From Allobosea lupini (GTDB lineage: Bacteria > Pseudomonadota > Alphaproteobacteria > Rhizobiales > Beijerinckiaceae), in the NCBI RefSeq assembly GCF_900109525.1, contig NZ_FOAN01000005.1, positions 434,001 through 498,000 on the forward strand: DNA of 64,000 nucleotides. The letters are read 5' to 3'. A model generated the notes under the pieces. It was not told the origin of the DNA and did not search any database. It was given only the letters and a program-made list of their open reading frames with translations. Below are positions 1 through 8,525 of this stretch, one piece after another. Positions within the stretch are counted from its first letter, which is position 1, and each line of letters begins with the position of its first letter. The translations under genes were made by a program, and so were the position numbers.

Positions 1-897
1 GACGTCGAAGCTGGTCCCGCCCATGTCGACGCCGAGCAGGTTCGGTCGCGCCAGCGCCTGCGCCATGCGCAGAGTCGCGAGCGCTCCTCCCGACGGACCG
101 GAGAGCAGTAGCCGCGCCGGCTGGCGCTTCGCCACCTCGGCGCTGCAGACGCCGCCATTGGACTGGACGAGCAGCAATCGCGCCGCGACGCCGGCCTCGG
201 CCAGGCGCGTCCCCAACCGGTCGAGATAGGTGCCGACTACGGGCAGCAGCAGGGCGTTGAGAACGGTTGTCGAGGTCCGCTCGAATTCCCGGATCTCGGG
301 GCTGATATCGGATGAGAGCGAGATCGGGATGTCGGGAAAGCGCTGGCCCAGCCATTCGGCCAGCGCCTTCTCGTGCCGGTCGCTGCGATAGGCGTTGAGC
401 AGCGAAACGGCGATGGCGCCGGGGGCAGCTGCCGCGATCTTCTCCGCCAGCGGCTCCAGCGCCGCAACATCGAGCGGCGTCTCGACGCTGCCATCGGCGC
501 GCATGCGCTCGACGACGCCGAAGCGCCGTTCGCGGCCGACCAGCGGAGCCTGCCGCTTCTGGCGGGCGCTGTAGATGTCGCGGCGATTGTGTCGGCCGAT
601 CTCCAGCACGTCCTCGAAACCGGCCGTGGTCAGCAGAACGCCCTTCGCCAGCTTGCGCTCCAGCACCGCATTGGTCGCGATCGTGGTGCCGTGCAGGAGG
701 ATCCGGATATCGGCCAGCGCGAAACCGTAGCGCTCCCCGGCCTCGCGCAGGCCCGTCAGCAGGCCGATCGAGGGATCCTCGGGCGTGGTCGGGGTCTTGA
801 GGCTGGAGAGGCCTTGGGTCTTTTCGTTCAGGATCTGGAGATCGGTGAAGGTGCCGCCGATGTCGATGCCGATGCGGATGAAAGGAACGGAAGTCAC
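1..897 (-). CDS. Hydantoinase/oxoprolinase family protein, N-terminal part (cut by window edge)
   Basis: Encodes the first 299 residues of a HyuA-type subunit. This family hydrolyses cyclic amides such as hydantoins or 5-oxoproline with ATP, usually together with a HyuB partner. A phosphate-binding GIDIGGTFTDLQ motif lies near residue 10, then HGTTIATNAVLERK. A second glycine-rich VDMGGTSFDV, which opens the hydantoinase_A domain, runs into the window edge, so the C-terminal half lies outside. The start is GTG at 897-895, 52 nt after the TRAP permease stop, so the gene is probably the last visible member of the dctPQM operon. The likely transported and hydrolysed substrate is a cyclic amide or keto acid, by inference only. 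Confidence 0.9.
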   Translation of the reverse strand, partial: MTSVPFIRIGIDIGGTFTDLQILNEKTQGLSSLKTPTTPEDPSIGLLTGLREAGERYGFALADIRILLHGTTIATNAVLERKLAKGVLLTTAGFEDVLEIGRHNRRDIYSARQKRQAPLVGRERRFGVVERMRADGSVETPLDVAALEPLAEKIAAAAPGAIAVSLLNAYRSDRHEKALAEWLGQRFPDIPISLSSDISPEIREFERTSTTVLNALLLPVVGTYLDRLGTRLAEAGVAARLLLVQSNGGVCSAEVAKRQPARLLLSGPSGGALATLRMAQALARPNLLGVDMGGTSFDV

Positions 898-949
898 GAA
901 AGCTCCGGTCGTCGTCTCGAAGGTAGGAAATGTGATGAAGTTCGCGGGC

Positions 950-2308
950 TCAGCGCATCAGGGCCGGCAGCCACAGTGCCGTCTCCGGCCAGAGCAGCAG
1001 CACGCCGACCGCCAGGAGATAGGCGAAGAGGAAGGGCATCACGCCGGCGAAGACGTCGGTGATCGGCCCGCCTTTGGGTCGCATGCCCTGGAGGACATAC
1101 ATCACAGTGCCGTCCGGCGGGCTGATCTGCGCGATCTCGACCAGCATGGTGACGATCACGCCGAACCAGATCGGATCGTAGCCGAGCCCAACGACGATCG
1201 GGAAAACCACCGGCACCGTCGTGATGATCATGGAGAAGCCTTCCATGAAGGTGCCGAGCGCGAAATACATGCCGATGATCGCGAGCATGATCGCCCAGGG
1301 CGGGATCGGCAGATGCGCGATCATCTCCGCCACGGCCTGCGGCACGTTGATCAGCGTCAGCACGTAGTTGAGCAAATAGGCGCCCATGATGATGAGGCCG
1401 AGCAGCGCCGTGTTGCGCGCCGTCGTCAGGGCCGAGGCGTGCAGCATGGCGAGGGAGAAGCGACGCTCGATCACCGCGAAGAGGGCGGACCCGACGACGC
1501 CGAGCGCGGCGGCCTCCGTGGGCGTGGCGAAACCGACATAGATCGAGCCGAGCACGAGCACGATCAGGACGAGCGTCGGCACGAGATCCCACAGCGCCCT
1601 GATCTTGGTCATCAACGGGACCGGCGGAGGCTTCTCCATCGGATGGCGCAGGCCATGCGCCACGATGATCGCAATGAAGAAGGCCGTGACGATGACACTG
1701 GGAATGATCGCAGCGATATAGAGCGCGCCGACAGACGTCTCGGTGATCAGGCCGTAGACGATGAAGGTGATGCCCGGCGGAATCAGATTGCCCATGGCGC
1801 CGCCGGCGGCGAGCGAACCCAGCACCATGCGCTGGTTGTATTTCGTGCCCTCGAAATAGGGCAGCGCGACCGATCCCATCGTCGCGGCGGTGGCGACCGA
1901 CGAGCCGGAGATCGCGGAGAATAGCGCGCAGGAGGCGATGTTGGTGTGTAGCAGCCCGCCCGGCATCCGGTTCAGCCAGACGTTGAGCGCCTTGTAGAGG
2001 CGCTCGGACAGACCCGCCCGCAGCAGGATCTCGCCCATCAGGAGGAAGAGCGGCACCGCGATCAGCACGAAATTGCTGGACGGTCCCCAGAAAGTCTGGC
2101 CGGCGAAGGCCCAGAACGGCCTGTCCGAGAACATGAAGCCGGTGAGCAAGGCGAGGATGCCGAGCACGGCCGCGACATGCACGCCCGCGCCGAAGAACAC
2201 GGCGAAGATCGCGACGAGCGCCAGGATTTCCGCGACGGGGAGCGCCTGGGCTCCGGCCGCGAAGATCACGACGCCCATCATGACGAGGAGGAAGGCGACC
2301 GCGATCAT
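950..2308 (-). CDS. dctM: TRAP transporter large permease subunit (DctM type)
   Basis: 452-residue, very hydrophobic membrane protein of the DctM family, which forms the substrate channel of tripartite ATP-independent periplasmic transporters and uses a sodium or proton gradient. About a dozen membrane segments are visible. The family signatures GEILLRAGLSERLY (about residue 94) and the glycine/serine-rich SAISGSSVATAATMGSVALP and GGAMGNLIPPG stretches are intact. Its ATG overlaps the stop of the small permease gene (ATGA), so the two are translationally coupled. Length is normal for the family. Confidence 0.95.
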   Translation of the reverse strand: MIAVAFLLVMMGVVIFAAGAQALPVAEILALVAIFAVFFGAGVHVAAVLGILALLTGFMFSDRPFWAFAGQTFWGPSSNFVLIAVPLFLLMGEILLRAGLSERLYKALNVWLNRMPGGLLHTNIASCALFSAISGSSVATAATMGSVALPYFEGTKYNQRMVLGSLAAGGAMGNLIPPGITFIVYGLITETSVGALYIAAIIPSVIVTAFFIAIIVAHGLRHPMEKPPPVPLMTKIRALWDLVPTLVLIVLVLGSIYVGFATPTEAAALGVVGSALFAVIERRFSLAMLHASALTTARNTALLGLIIMGAYLLNYVLTLINVPQAVAEMIAHLPIPPWAIMLAIIGMYFALGTFMEGFSMIITTVPVVFPIVVGLGYDPIWFGVIVTMLVEIAQISPPDGTVMYVLQGMRPKGGPITDVFAGVMPFLFAYLLAVGVLLLWPETALWLPALMR

Positions 2309-2880
2309 GCGCCGGTCTCCCGGCGCGCCATGGCGACGGCTTCGAGCGCTTCCTCGGCCTCGTCGTCGATGCTGCGCGAGCCGAGCAGCGCGGCGATCTC
2401 GTCATAGCGGCCGCAGAACAGCCCGAGCAAGGCTTCCAGCAGGAGGGCCGCGATCATCACCAGGAAGGCGCCGAGCCCGAAAGCCCATATGCCCTGCGGC
2501 CATGCCATCGGAATGTGCAGGGCGCTGTTGTCATGGGCGTCGAACATCACGGATTCATCCAGAAGCTGCCACCCTGCCCATGCGAGAAAGGCGGCGAAAA
2601 GCCCGAGCAGAACGAGCGCGAAGAGATGCAGGAACGCGCGGATCTTCAGCGGCATGCGGTTGATCAGCACGTCGACCCTGATATGCGCCCGCTCCGCCAG
2701 CGTATGCGCCAGCGACCAGGAGATGCCGCAGGCGAGCATGTAGCCGCTGATCTCGACGGTGGCGGCGCTGGACACACCGAAGAAGGAGCGGCCGACGATG
2801 TCGGTGGTGATGAAGAGCGCGCAGAGCACGTAGTTCCAGCCCGCCGCATAGGCCATCCAGCTGGCTGCCCCCTCGATCAT
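2305..2880 (-). CDS. dctQ: TRAP transporter small permease subunit (DctQ type)
   Basis: About 191 residues with four predicted membrane helices, ending in an acidic cytoplasmic tail; the expected size and layout for DctQ. It contains the family's first-helix pattern TTDIVGRSFFG and a conserved ERAHIRVDVL loop. DctQ pairs with DctM in the TRAP membrane complex. I chose the ATG at 2880. A GTG at 2934 in the same frame would add 18 residues and place the upstream stem-loop inside the coding region. Neither start has a convincing ribosome binding site, so the N-terminus is uncertain. Confidence 0.88.
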   Translation of the reverse strand: MIEGAASWMAYAAGWNYVLCALFITTDIVGRSFFGVSSAATVEISGYMLACGISWSLAHTLAERAHIRVDVLINRMPLKIRAFLHLFALVLLGLFAAFLAWAGWQLLDESVMFDAHDNSALHIPMAWPQGIWAFGLGAFLVMIAALLLEALLGLFCGRYDEIAALLGSRSIDDEAEEALEAVAMARRETGA

Positions 2881-2911
2881 CCGGCGCAGTGTCCGGGCGA
2901 TCTGCAGCGCA

Positions 2912-2931
2912 GCCGGGGCGTCGGCCCCGGC
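2912..2931. repeat. Perfect stem-loop between dctP and dctQ
   Basis: Two 8-base arms, GCCGGGGC and GCCCCGGC, separated by a 4-base loop, lie 9 nt downstream of the dctP stop. There is no T-run, so it is not a classical terminator. Such intercistronic hairpins commonly protect the upstream binding-protein mRNA from 3' decay or cause partial termination, giving more binding protein than permease. This role is inferred. Confidence 0.6.
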
Positions 2932-2939
2932 CACGGGGC

Positions 2940-4004
2940 TCAAGGCTTGAACTCCACCTTGGAGATCGGCGCGATGACGTCGTTGTAGACCGTGCCGCAG
3001 CGCGCGCCGCAGCGCTTGACGAAGCCAGGCAGCACCGTGCTCTGCATGATCTGCCGCACCAGCGCCTTGTCGGCCTCGGTCGCCTTGACCTCGGTCATCG
3101 GCTTGGCGGCGAGCGAGTGGATCTTGCAGGCGTCCTTTGCCCCGATATTGCAGTCGATGCCATCGCGCGTCGCGGCGTCGCCGAGCGTCCAAAGCGCATC
3201 GGTCATGTCGGCGAAGGTCTTCTCCAGCAGGCCCTTGGTGCCGGCATCGAGCTTGTTCCACCAGCCGAGGTTGACCATGTAGCCGGCGACCGCCCAGGAG
3301 AGCGGCAGGTCGGAGATGTGGCTCGCCACTTCCGGCCAGCGCGCTGCCGCGCCCGAACCCGTGCCGGTGACGGCACAGTCGACGACACCGCGTTCCAAGG
3401 CACTGTAGACCTCCGGGAAGCCGATCGAGACCGGCTGGCCGCCGATGGTCTGGACGAGATCGACCAGCGAATTGCCGAAGGTGCGGATCTTGCGGCCCTT
3501 GAGATCGGACAGGCTGGCGAAGGGCTGGCGGCAGAACAGCACCTGCGCCGGGAACGGGTAGGTGACGACGAGGCGGGTGTTGAAGCGCTCGAGTTCCTTG
3601 TTGGCGACCGGCAACATCGCATCGGCGATCTTGCGGGCCATGCCGATGTCGGGGCTCAGGCCCGAAAGGTCGATGCCGTCTAGCAGCGGTACGTCGCCCG
3701 ACAATGTCGAGAGCGTGCCGGCGCCGATATCGACCTGACCGGAGCGGACGAGGCGGACGATCTCGTTGCCGCCGAGATTGCGCTCGCTGTGAGAGCTGAG
3801 CTGGACGGTGATCTGCCCGTTGGAGGCTTTCGGCAGGCCCTCGCGGAGAAACGGAACGTCGACGAGCGTGAACTGGGCGCTGGTCGGCAGCGGCTGCGTC
3901 ACCGCCGAGATGGTCTGCTTCGGGATCGGCGCCTGCGCGGACGCGACACCGGATGCGGCCAGTGCTGCAAGCAGCGCCGTGCCGGCCGTAATGCACTTGA
4001 TCAT
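2940..4004 (-). CDS. dctP: TRAP transporter solute-binding protein (DctP type)
   Basis: 354-residue periplasmic binding protein with a typical Sec signal peptide: MIK, then a hydrophobic stretch ending ASGVASAQA. The mature part resembles the DctP family: an RFNTRLV segment, then DLKGRKIRTFGN, where family members carry an arginine that binds the substrate carboxylate, and a VYSALERGVVD hinge motif. It should deliver an organic acid-like ligand to DctQM. The start at 4004 fits the signal peptide; an upstream in-frame extension would displace it. The 145 nt between lysR and this gene probably hold the operon promoter. Confidence 0.93.
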   Translation of the reverse strand: MIKCITAGTALLAALAASGVASAQAPIPKQTISAVTQPLPTSAQFTLVDVPFLREGLPKASNGQITVQLSSHSERNLGGNEIVRLVRSGQVDIGAGTLSTLSGDVPLLDGIDLSGLSPDIGMARKIADAMLPVANKELERFNTRLVVTYPFPAQVLFCRQPFASLSDLKGRKIRTFGNSLVDLVQTIGGQPVSIGFPEVYSALERGVVDCAVTGTGSGAAARWPEVASHISDLPLSWAVAGYMVNLGWWNKLDAGTKGLLEKTFADMTDALWTLGDAATRDGIDCNIGAKDACKIHSLAAKPMTEVKATEADKALVRQIMQSTVLPGFVKRCGARCGTVYNDVIAPISKVEFKP

Positions 4005-4149
4005 CGCTTTGAGCCTCGGTTGTTCGTGTTCCCCTTGGTGGCCCTCGCGTTGCGGCTGTTTCCTCCGTCCGCCGTGATCGACGGCTTCTATCGTTTCTCG
4101 ACACTCCTTCTGACGTCTTTTCCTGCGACAGGCCTTTGGCCGCCGGCCT

Positions 4150-5130
4150 TCAGGGCTGAAATTCAAGGCGATCGGGCGCCCGCTGTCGAATTGTGTTTTT
4201 GGATCGGGCCGATCGGGATTCCTGATCGGGCCGCGCCTCGTGTTCGAGCACCCTGCCGATTTGGCAGGCATGGCGCGCGACCAGCGCCGCGAGGAAATTG
4301 TTCGATTTTCGCAGATATGAGATCTGGAAGCCGTTGGGGGGCAACGTCACCCCTTCGACCGAAAGCCGCCGCAGGCGCCCGCAAGCCAGATCCTCCCGCA
4401 CGAGCGCCAGCGGTAGAATGCAGCTTCCCATACCGTCGAGGGCCATGCGGGTCATGATCGTCAGCGAAGCGCTGCCCCAGAGGCGGACTTGCTCGCGCCC
4501 CTCTCCCCCGAGCGCGCGCTTGATCTCCTCCGCCAGCGGGCTGCCATGAGAGAAGCTGATGATTGGCCACTGTGCCAGCCGGGCCAGCGTCAGCGGCTCA
4601 TCGCCCAGCGGCAGCTCCGGGCTCGCAACCCAGCCGAGCGGCAGGTGACACAGGCGCTGGTTGACCGCGCGCGGATCGGCGACAGGGCCAACCTGCATGC
4701 CGACATCGATCTGCCCGCGCAGCAGATGCTCGGTCAGGACGTTCGTCGTATCGACGATCATGTCGACCACGAGGTCGGGATAGCTGGTGTTGATGACCTC
4801 GATCAGCCGCGGCATCAGGCTGTGCACCAGCGTCTCGGCCACGCCGAGCCGCAGCACGCCGCGCACCGCATCGGCCCGCGAGACGACGGTGCGCGCCTCC
4901 GTCATCGTCGCGAGGATGCGCTCGGCGTATTCGAGAAGGACGGTGCCTTCGCGGGTCAGCGTGCTGCGCTTCAGAGGCGGGCCAAACAGCGTCACGCCAA
5001 AATGCTGCTCAAGCTGGTCGATGCGGGCGGAGATTGAGGGCTGCGTCGTGTTGAGTTGGGCGGCGGCGGCCCGGAACCCGCCCAGCCGCGCCACCCACAC
5101 GAAGGTCTCCAGGCATTTCAGATCGTTCAA
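4150..5130 (-). CDS. LysR-family transcriptional regulator
   Basis: 326-residue LysR-type regulator: an N-terminal winged helix-turn-helix (about residues 1-60, LNTTQPSISARIDQLEQHFG recognition region) and a two-lobe effector-binding domain. No ATG is in frame near the start. A TTG at 5130-5128 is preceded by GGAG with 6 nt spacing, and gives the normal LysR N-terminus (NDLKCLETFVWVA), so I take TTG as the start. It is co-oriented with and immediately upstream of the TRAP operon, so it probably controls dctPQM and the hydantoinase gene in response to the transported compound. The last 25 residues are unusually charged. Confidence 0.92.
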   Translation of the reverse strand: MNDLKCLETFVWVARLGGFRAAAAQLNTTQPSISARIDQLEQHFGVTLFGPPLKRSTLTREGTVLLEYAERILATMTEARTVVSRADAVRGVLRLGVAETLVHSLMPRLIEVINTSYPDLVVDMIVDTTNVLTEHLLRGQIDVGMQVGPVADPRAVNQRLCHLPLGWVASPELPLGDEPLTLARLAQWPIISFSHGSPLAEEIKRALGGEGREQVRLWGSASLTIMTRMALDGMGSCILPLALVREDLACGRLRRLSVEGVTLPPNGFQISYLRKSNNFLAALVARHACQIGRVLEHEARPDQESRSARSKNTIRQRAPDRLEFQP

Positions 5131-5652
5131 ACGCCGCTCCGTCGCCCCAACACTGTCATGCGCACCGAAGACCTCGGACGAACGCGGCCGCCGGAACGAG
5201 CGAGATCTGTGATATGTCGGCACCGTTATGCAGGATCCGGCAAGCATCAACCGTGCCGCTGCTGACTCAGACGGCCGCAATGGCCTTTGCGGTCTTCGGG
5301 CCGTTGAACTTGGCTGAGCGCCAAGACCGCTGGTCAGCCCATCATCGCCATGTCTGCTTCCTGGCCATCGACCAGAGTCGGCTTCTGGCGCCGAGGGGAC
5401 GAGGCCGGTCGATGGCGATGCGCCTCGGTCACGCAGAGATGGAAAGCCCATAGACGCTGGCAACTTGCTCGGACGAGTTATCGGCGCGTTTGGTGCAACC
5501 GGGACCAACCAGCGCGGCTGACCAAACTATTCCCGAGCCTTTGGCGATTGCTCTGAACTGACAGGGCGATGGCGGACGCCGTCTGACGTGTTGACAGGCC
5601 TGCCGCCTCGGATCAGGATTATTACATAAAGTAAAAATAGGAGTGCGGGGAC
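5131..5652. other. 522-bp divergent intergenic region, no gene seen
   Basis: Lies between the divergent lysR and ROK regulator genes. Short open frames here have no family-like sequence. The half next to the ROK gene carries a perfect TTGACA (5591-5596), an AT-rich stretch and a dyad listed separately. The half next to lysR has no recognisable element. Confidence 0.5.
5618..5638 (+). promoter_or_regulatory. Candidate ROK operator overlapping the ROK gene leader
   Basis: ATTATTAC, five bases, then GTAAAAAT: the arms match at 7 of 8 positions as an inverted repeat. It ends 14 nt before the GTG start of the ROK regulator and lies in the only AT-rich island of the region. A TTGACA -35 hexamer at 5591-5596 is upstream, with GATTAT at 5617-5622 as a weak -10 inside the dyad. 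Known ROK repressors (NagC, XylR, Mlc) bind AT-rich dyads of this kind, so autoregulation of this operon is likely. Confidence 0.5.
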
Positions 5653-6840
5653 GTGGGAGCACCAAGAAGTCGGCGGGAGACGCGATCAGCGATCCTGCGC
5701 CATCTCTGGTGCACCGGCGGCTCATTTCGTCCGACTTTGTCCAGCAAAACGGGCCTTACGGATGCGAGCATCTCGCGCATCGTCGCGGACCTGAAAGCCG
5801 AAAATCTGGTCCAGGAGACGAGACTTACGGCGCCCTATCAAGGCGGACCGAGCGCATTTCTGACTCTTAGCAAAGATCGCCATGTCGGCGCGGTCGAGTT
5901 CTCCAGCGGCCGGGTGCATGTCGGCGTCGGATCGCTGACCGGCGAGATCCGTTTCTCCGAATGGTTGGATCTGCGCGACGATGCCGACCTCGAAACCGTC
6001 AGGGCTACCTATCGCCGCGCCCTGCACCAACTCACTGACTATGTTCATCGGACTGGGATTCAGCTTCGCCAGATTGCGGTATCGATCCCGGGCTATCACG
6101 AGGATCTCCGGATCAACCCGATCATCGCCATTGATCCGGCGAACATCCTCGCGGATATCCAGACGGCACAGCCGGGCGTTGCGCTGCTCGCCGCCAATTC
6201 GATCATGACTAGGGCCGTCGCCCACCAGCTGAAACTGGGCGTCGCCCTTGCCGATGGCCCCTATCTCTACGTCTTCGTCGGTCACGGCGTTGCCGCGGCT
6301 CTGATTGACGACTTCGCCGCGAGCGGCGACGTCTCGCCCTGCGAGATCGGCCATATGGTGCTTGATCCGCGCGGGCCTCGCTGCCGGTGCGGCCATTCGG
6401 GTTGCCTCGAGGCCTATGTCTCGACGGCGGCCGTCGCGCAGGCCATCGGCGTACGCGAGCAGGATCTGCTGTCGATGGGCGGGCGGCAGGCGGGCCGGCT
6501 CAAGCTGTCGGCGCGCGGCCGTGGCGACCTCGCGACACGCCTGGTCAGATTGGGGCACGCGCTTGGCAATGCCCTGAACTTCACGCCGGTCCGGCGCGTG
6601 GTGGTGGCCGGCTGGCCGGCCGAGCTCGGCGACCAGGCGCATGGCGCGGTTCTCGGCGGGATCGACGCCAGCCTGTTCGGCGGGGCGTCGACGGTGAACC
6701 TCGCCTTCTCGAACGCGGAATTGGGACGCGAACCCGCCGCCGGCCTGGCGCTCGCCACCTACGCCTACCTGCAACGGGGTGCGATGCGAGCAGAGGAGCT
6801 GGCCGCAGACATCGTCACAGACAACCCAGCCCAACGATAA
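5653..6840 (+). CDS. ROK-family transcriptional regulator
   Basis: 395 residues starting at GTG. The N-terminal winged helix is at about residues 5-65 (LTDASISRIVADLKAENLV as recognition segment), followed by an actin-fold ROK domain. The zinc-binding signature CRCGHSGCLE near residue 240 is intact. The sugar-kinase phosphate loops are degraded, as usual for ROK regulators rather than kinases. ROK repressors typically sense a sugar or sugar phosphate. The next gene starts 12 nt downstream, so this is the first gene of an operon with a solute-binding protein and an esterase, which it probably controls from the dyad in its leader. Confidence 0.92.
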   Translation: MGAPRSRRETRSAILRHLWCTGGSFRPTLSSKTGLTDASISRIVADLKAENLVQETRLTAPYQGGPSAFLTLSKDRHVGAVEFSSGRVHVGVGSLTGEIRFSEWLDLRDDADLETVRATYRRALHQLTDYVHRTGIQLRQIAVSIPGYHEDLRINPIIAIDPANILADIQTAQPGVALLAANSIMTRAVAHQLKLGVALADGPYLYVFVGHGVAAALIDDFAASGDVSPCEIGHMVLDPRGPRCRCGHSGCLEAYVSTAAVAQAIGVREQDLLSMGGRQAGRLKLSARGRGDLATRLVRLGHALGNALNFTPVRRVVVAGWPAELGDQAHGAVLGGIDASLFGGASTVNLAFSNAELGREPAAGLALATYAYLQRGAMRAEELAADIVTDNPAQR

Positions 6841-6852
6841 AAGGGAGGAATC

Positions 6853-8418
6853 ATGGATATCAGAGCAATTGCGGCAGCGCTTCTGGGTGGTGCCATGCTC
6901 GTCGCCGCCGGGCCGGCCAAAGCCGAGAGCGTGCTCAAGGTCAAGCCGTCTGGGGACGTCAAGATTCTGGATCCGATGCTCGGCTCGGATTCGATGGCCC
7001 GCAATTTCGGCTACATGATCTACGATACGCTGTTCGCGGTCGACGATAAGCTGGCGATCAAGCCGCAGATGGTCGAGGCGTGGGAGACGTCGGCGGACGG
7101 CAAGGTCTGGACCTTCGTGCTTCGCGGCGGGCTCACCTTCAGCGACGGCCAGCCCCTGACGGCGGACGACGTGATCGCCTCGCTGAAGCGCTGGAGCGTC
7201 AATGACAGCCTTGGACAGCAACTCAACCAGCGCGGCGCCGCCTGGCAGGCGGTGGATGCCAGGACGTTCCGCCTGACGCTGACATCGCCTTGGGGAATGG
7301 TGCTCGATGCTCTCGGCAAGCCTGGCGCTCCGGTGCCGTTCATCATGCCCGCACGCATCGCCTCGACAACGCCACCCAACCAGCCTGTCACCGACCACAC
7401 CGGCTCTGGACCCTTCGTCTTCAAGAAGGACGAATGGATGGCAGGCGCGCGACTGGTCTTCACCAAGAACCCCGCCTATGTCCCGCGCGCCGAGGCGCCC
7501 GCCGGATTCTCTGGCGGCAAGGTCGCCAAGGTCGACCGCGTCGAATGGCTGATCATTCCGGACCAGCAAACGGCGCTCAACGCGCTGATGAAGGGCGAGA
7601 TCGACATCAGCGAGGAGCTGTCCGGCGATCTCATTCCGCTTGCCAAGAAGTCGAAGGAGATCGTGCTCGCTCGCCAGGACGAGATCGGCGTGGCCCAGCA
7701 AATCCGGATCAACTCGATCCAGCCGCCGTTCGACAACCCGAAGCTGCGGCAGGCCCTGCTCCACGCTGTGGACGGTGCGGATTTCCTCGCCGCCGTCATC
7801 GATGATCCAGACCTCGGCAGACCATGCCGCTCGTTCTATGTCTGCTCGTCGCCCTATTTCACCGAGGCCGGATTCCCCAAATTCGACCTCGCCAAAGCCA
7901 AGGCACTCTTAAGGGAGGCCGGCTATGACGGAACGCCGGTGGTGCTGCTCGATGCTGCCGAGAACCCGAACATCCATGCCTTCACGACCGTCGCCGACGA
8001 ACTGCTGAAGAGCATCGGCTTCAAGACCGATCTGCAGGCGATGGACTGGGCAACGGTCGTCGCCCGTCGGGCCAGCAAAGAGCCGGTCGGCAAGGGTGGC
8101 TGGTCCATCTTCATCTCGGGCCCCGGCGGCCTCGATATGATGGAGCCGGTAAGCCATCTCGGCCTGCGCTCGAATTGCGAGAAGGCCTGGTTCGGCTGGC
8201 CCTGCGATGCGGAGATCGAGACGATGCGCACAGCCTTCGCCGACCTTTCCGACAAGGAGCAACGGCAGGCGCTTGCAGCGAAGATCCAGGCCCGCGCCGC
8301 GGAGACCGTGCCCTATGTGCCGATCGGCGTGCAGTACCAGATCCGCGCCCATCAGGCGAACCTGACCGGGCTGCTCACGCCCCCGGCGCCCGTCTATTGG
8401 AACATCGCACGCCGGTGA
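6853..8418 (+). CDS. ABC transporter substrate-binding protein, family 5 (peptide/opine type)
   Basis: 521-residue periplasmic binding protein with a signal peptide ending GPAKA. SBP family 5 hallmarks are present: DPMLGSDSMARNFGYMIYDTL, W-FVLRGGLTFSDGQPLTADDVIASL and GSGPFVFKK. GGGAGGAATC just before the ATG is a strong ribosome binding site. Family members bind oligopeptides, glutathione, opines, nickel or oligosaccharides. No permease or ATPase gene is adjacent, so it either works with a transporter encoded elsewhere or has lost its partners. Its operon partners are a ROK regulator and a carboxylesterase. Confidence 0.92.
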   Translation: MDIRAIAAALLGGAMLVAAGPAKAESVLKVKPSGDVKILDPMLGSDSMARNFGYMIYDTLFAVDDKLAIKPQMVEAWETSADGKVWTFVLRGGLTFSDGQPLTADDVIASLKRWSVNDSLGQQLNQRGAAWQAVDARTFRLTLTSPWGMVLDALGKPGAPVPFIMPARIASTTPPNQPVTDHTGSGPFVFKKDEWMAGARLVFTKNPAYVPRAEAPAGFSGGKVAKVDRVEWLIIPDQQTALNALMKGEIDISEELSGDLIPLAKKSKEIVLARQDEIGVAQQIRINSIQPPFDNPKLRQALLHAVDGADFLAAVIDDPDLGRPCRSFYVCSSPYFTEAGFPKFDLAKAKALLREAGYDGTPVVLLDAAENPNIHAFTTVADELLKSIGFKTDLQAMDWATVVARRASKEPVGKGGWSIFISGPGGLDMMEPVSHLGLRSNCEKAWFGWPCDAEIETMRTAFADLSDKEQRQALAAKIQARAAETVPYVPIGVQYQIRAHQANLTGLLTPPAPVYWNIARR

Positions 8419-8420
8419 CT

Positions 8421-8447
8421 GAGCGACGGCTGCGCGTGCCGCCGCTC
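8421..8447. repeat. Stem-loop directly after the family 5 binding-protein gene
   Basis: Arms GAGCGACGGC and GCCGCCGCTC pair over 10 bases with a single A-C mismatch, around a 7-base loop, starting 2 nt after the stop codon. No T-run follows. Similar hairpins follow three other solute-binding-protein genes in this window. A role in mRNA stabilisation or attenuation between the binding protein and the esterase is inferred. Confidence 0.45.
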
Positions 8448-8525
8448 CCGGCTCTGCCCGCGTAGCCGACGCGATCGCGGGCGCTCCGACCGGAGCCGGA
8501 CCCGTTATCCTCGAGACCGTACCTG

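Noticed and set aside
5722-7764. 680-codon frame on the minus strand across ROK and binding-protein genes
   Set aside because: It spans two well-supported plus-strand genes and their junction; composition is Arg/Gly/Asp-rich without motifs.
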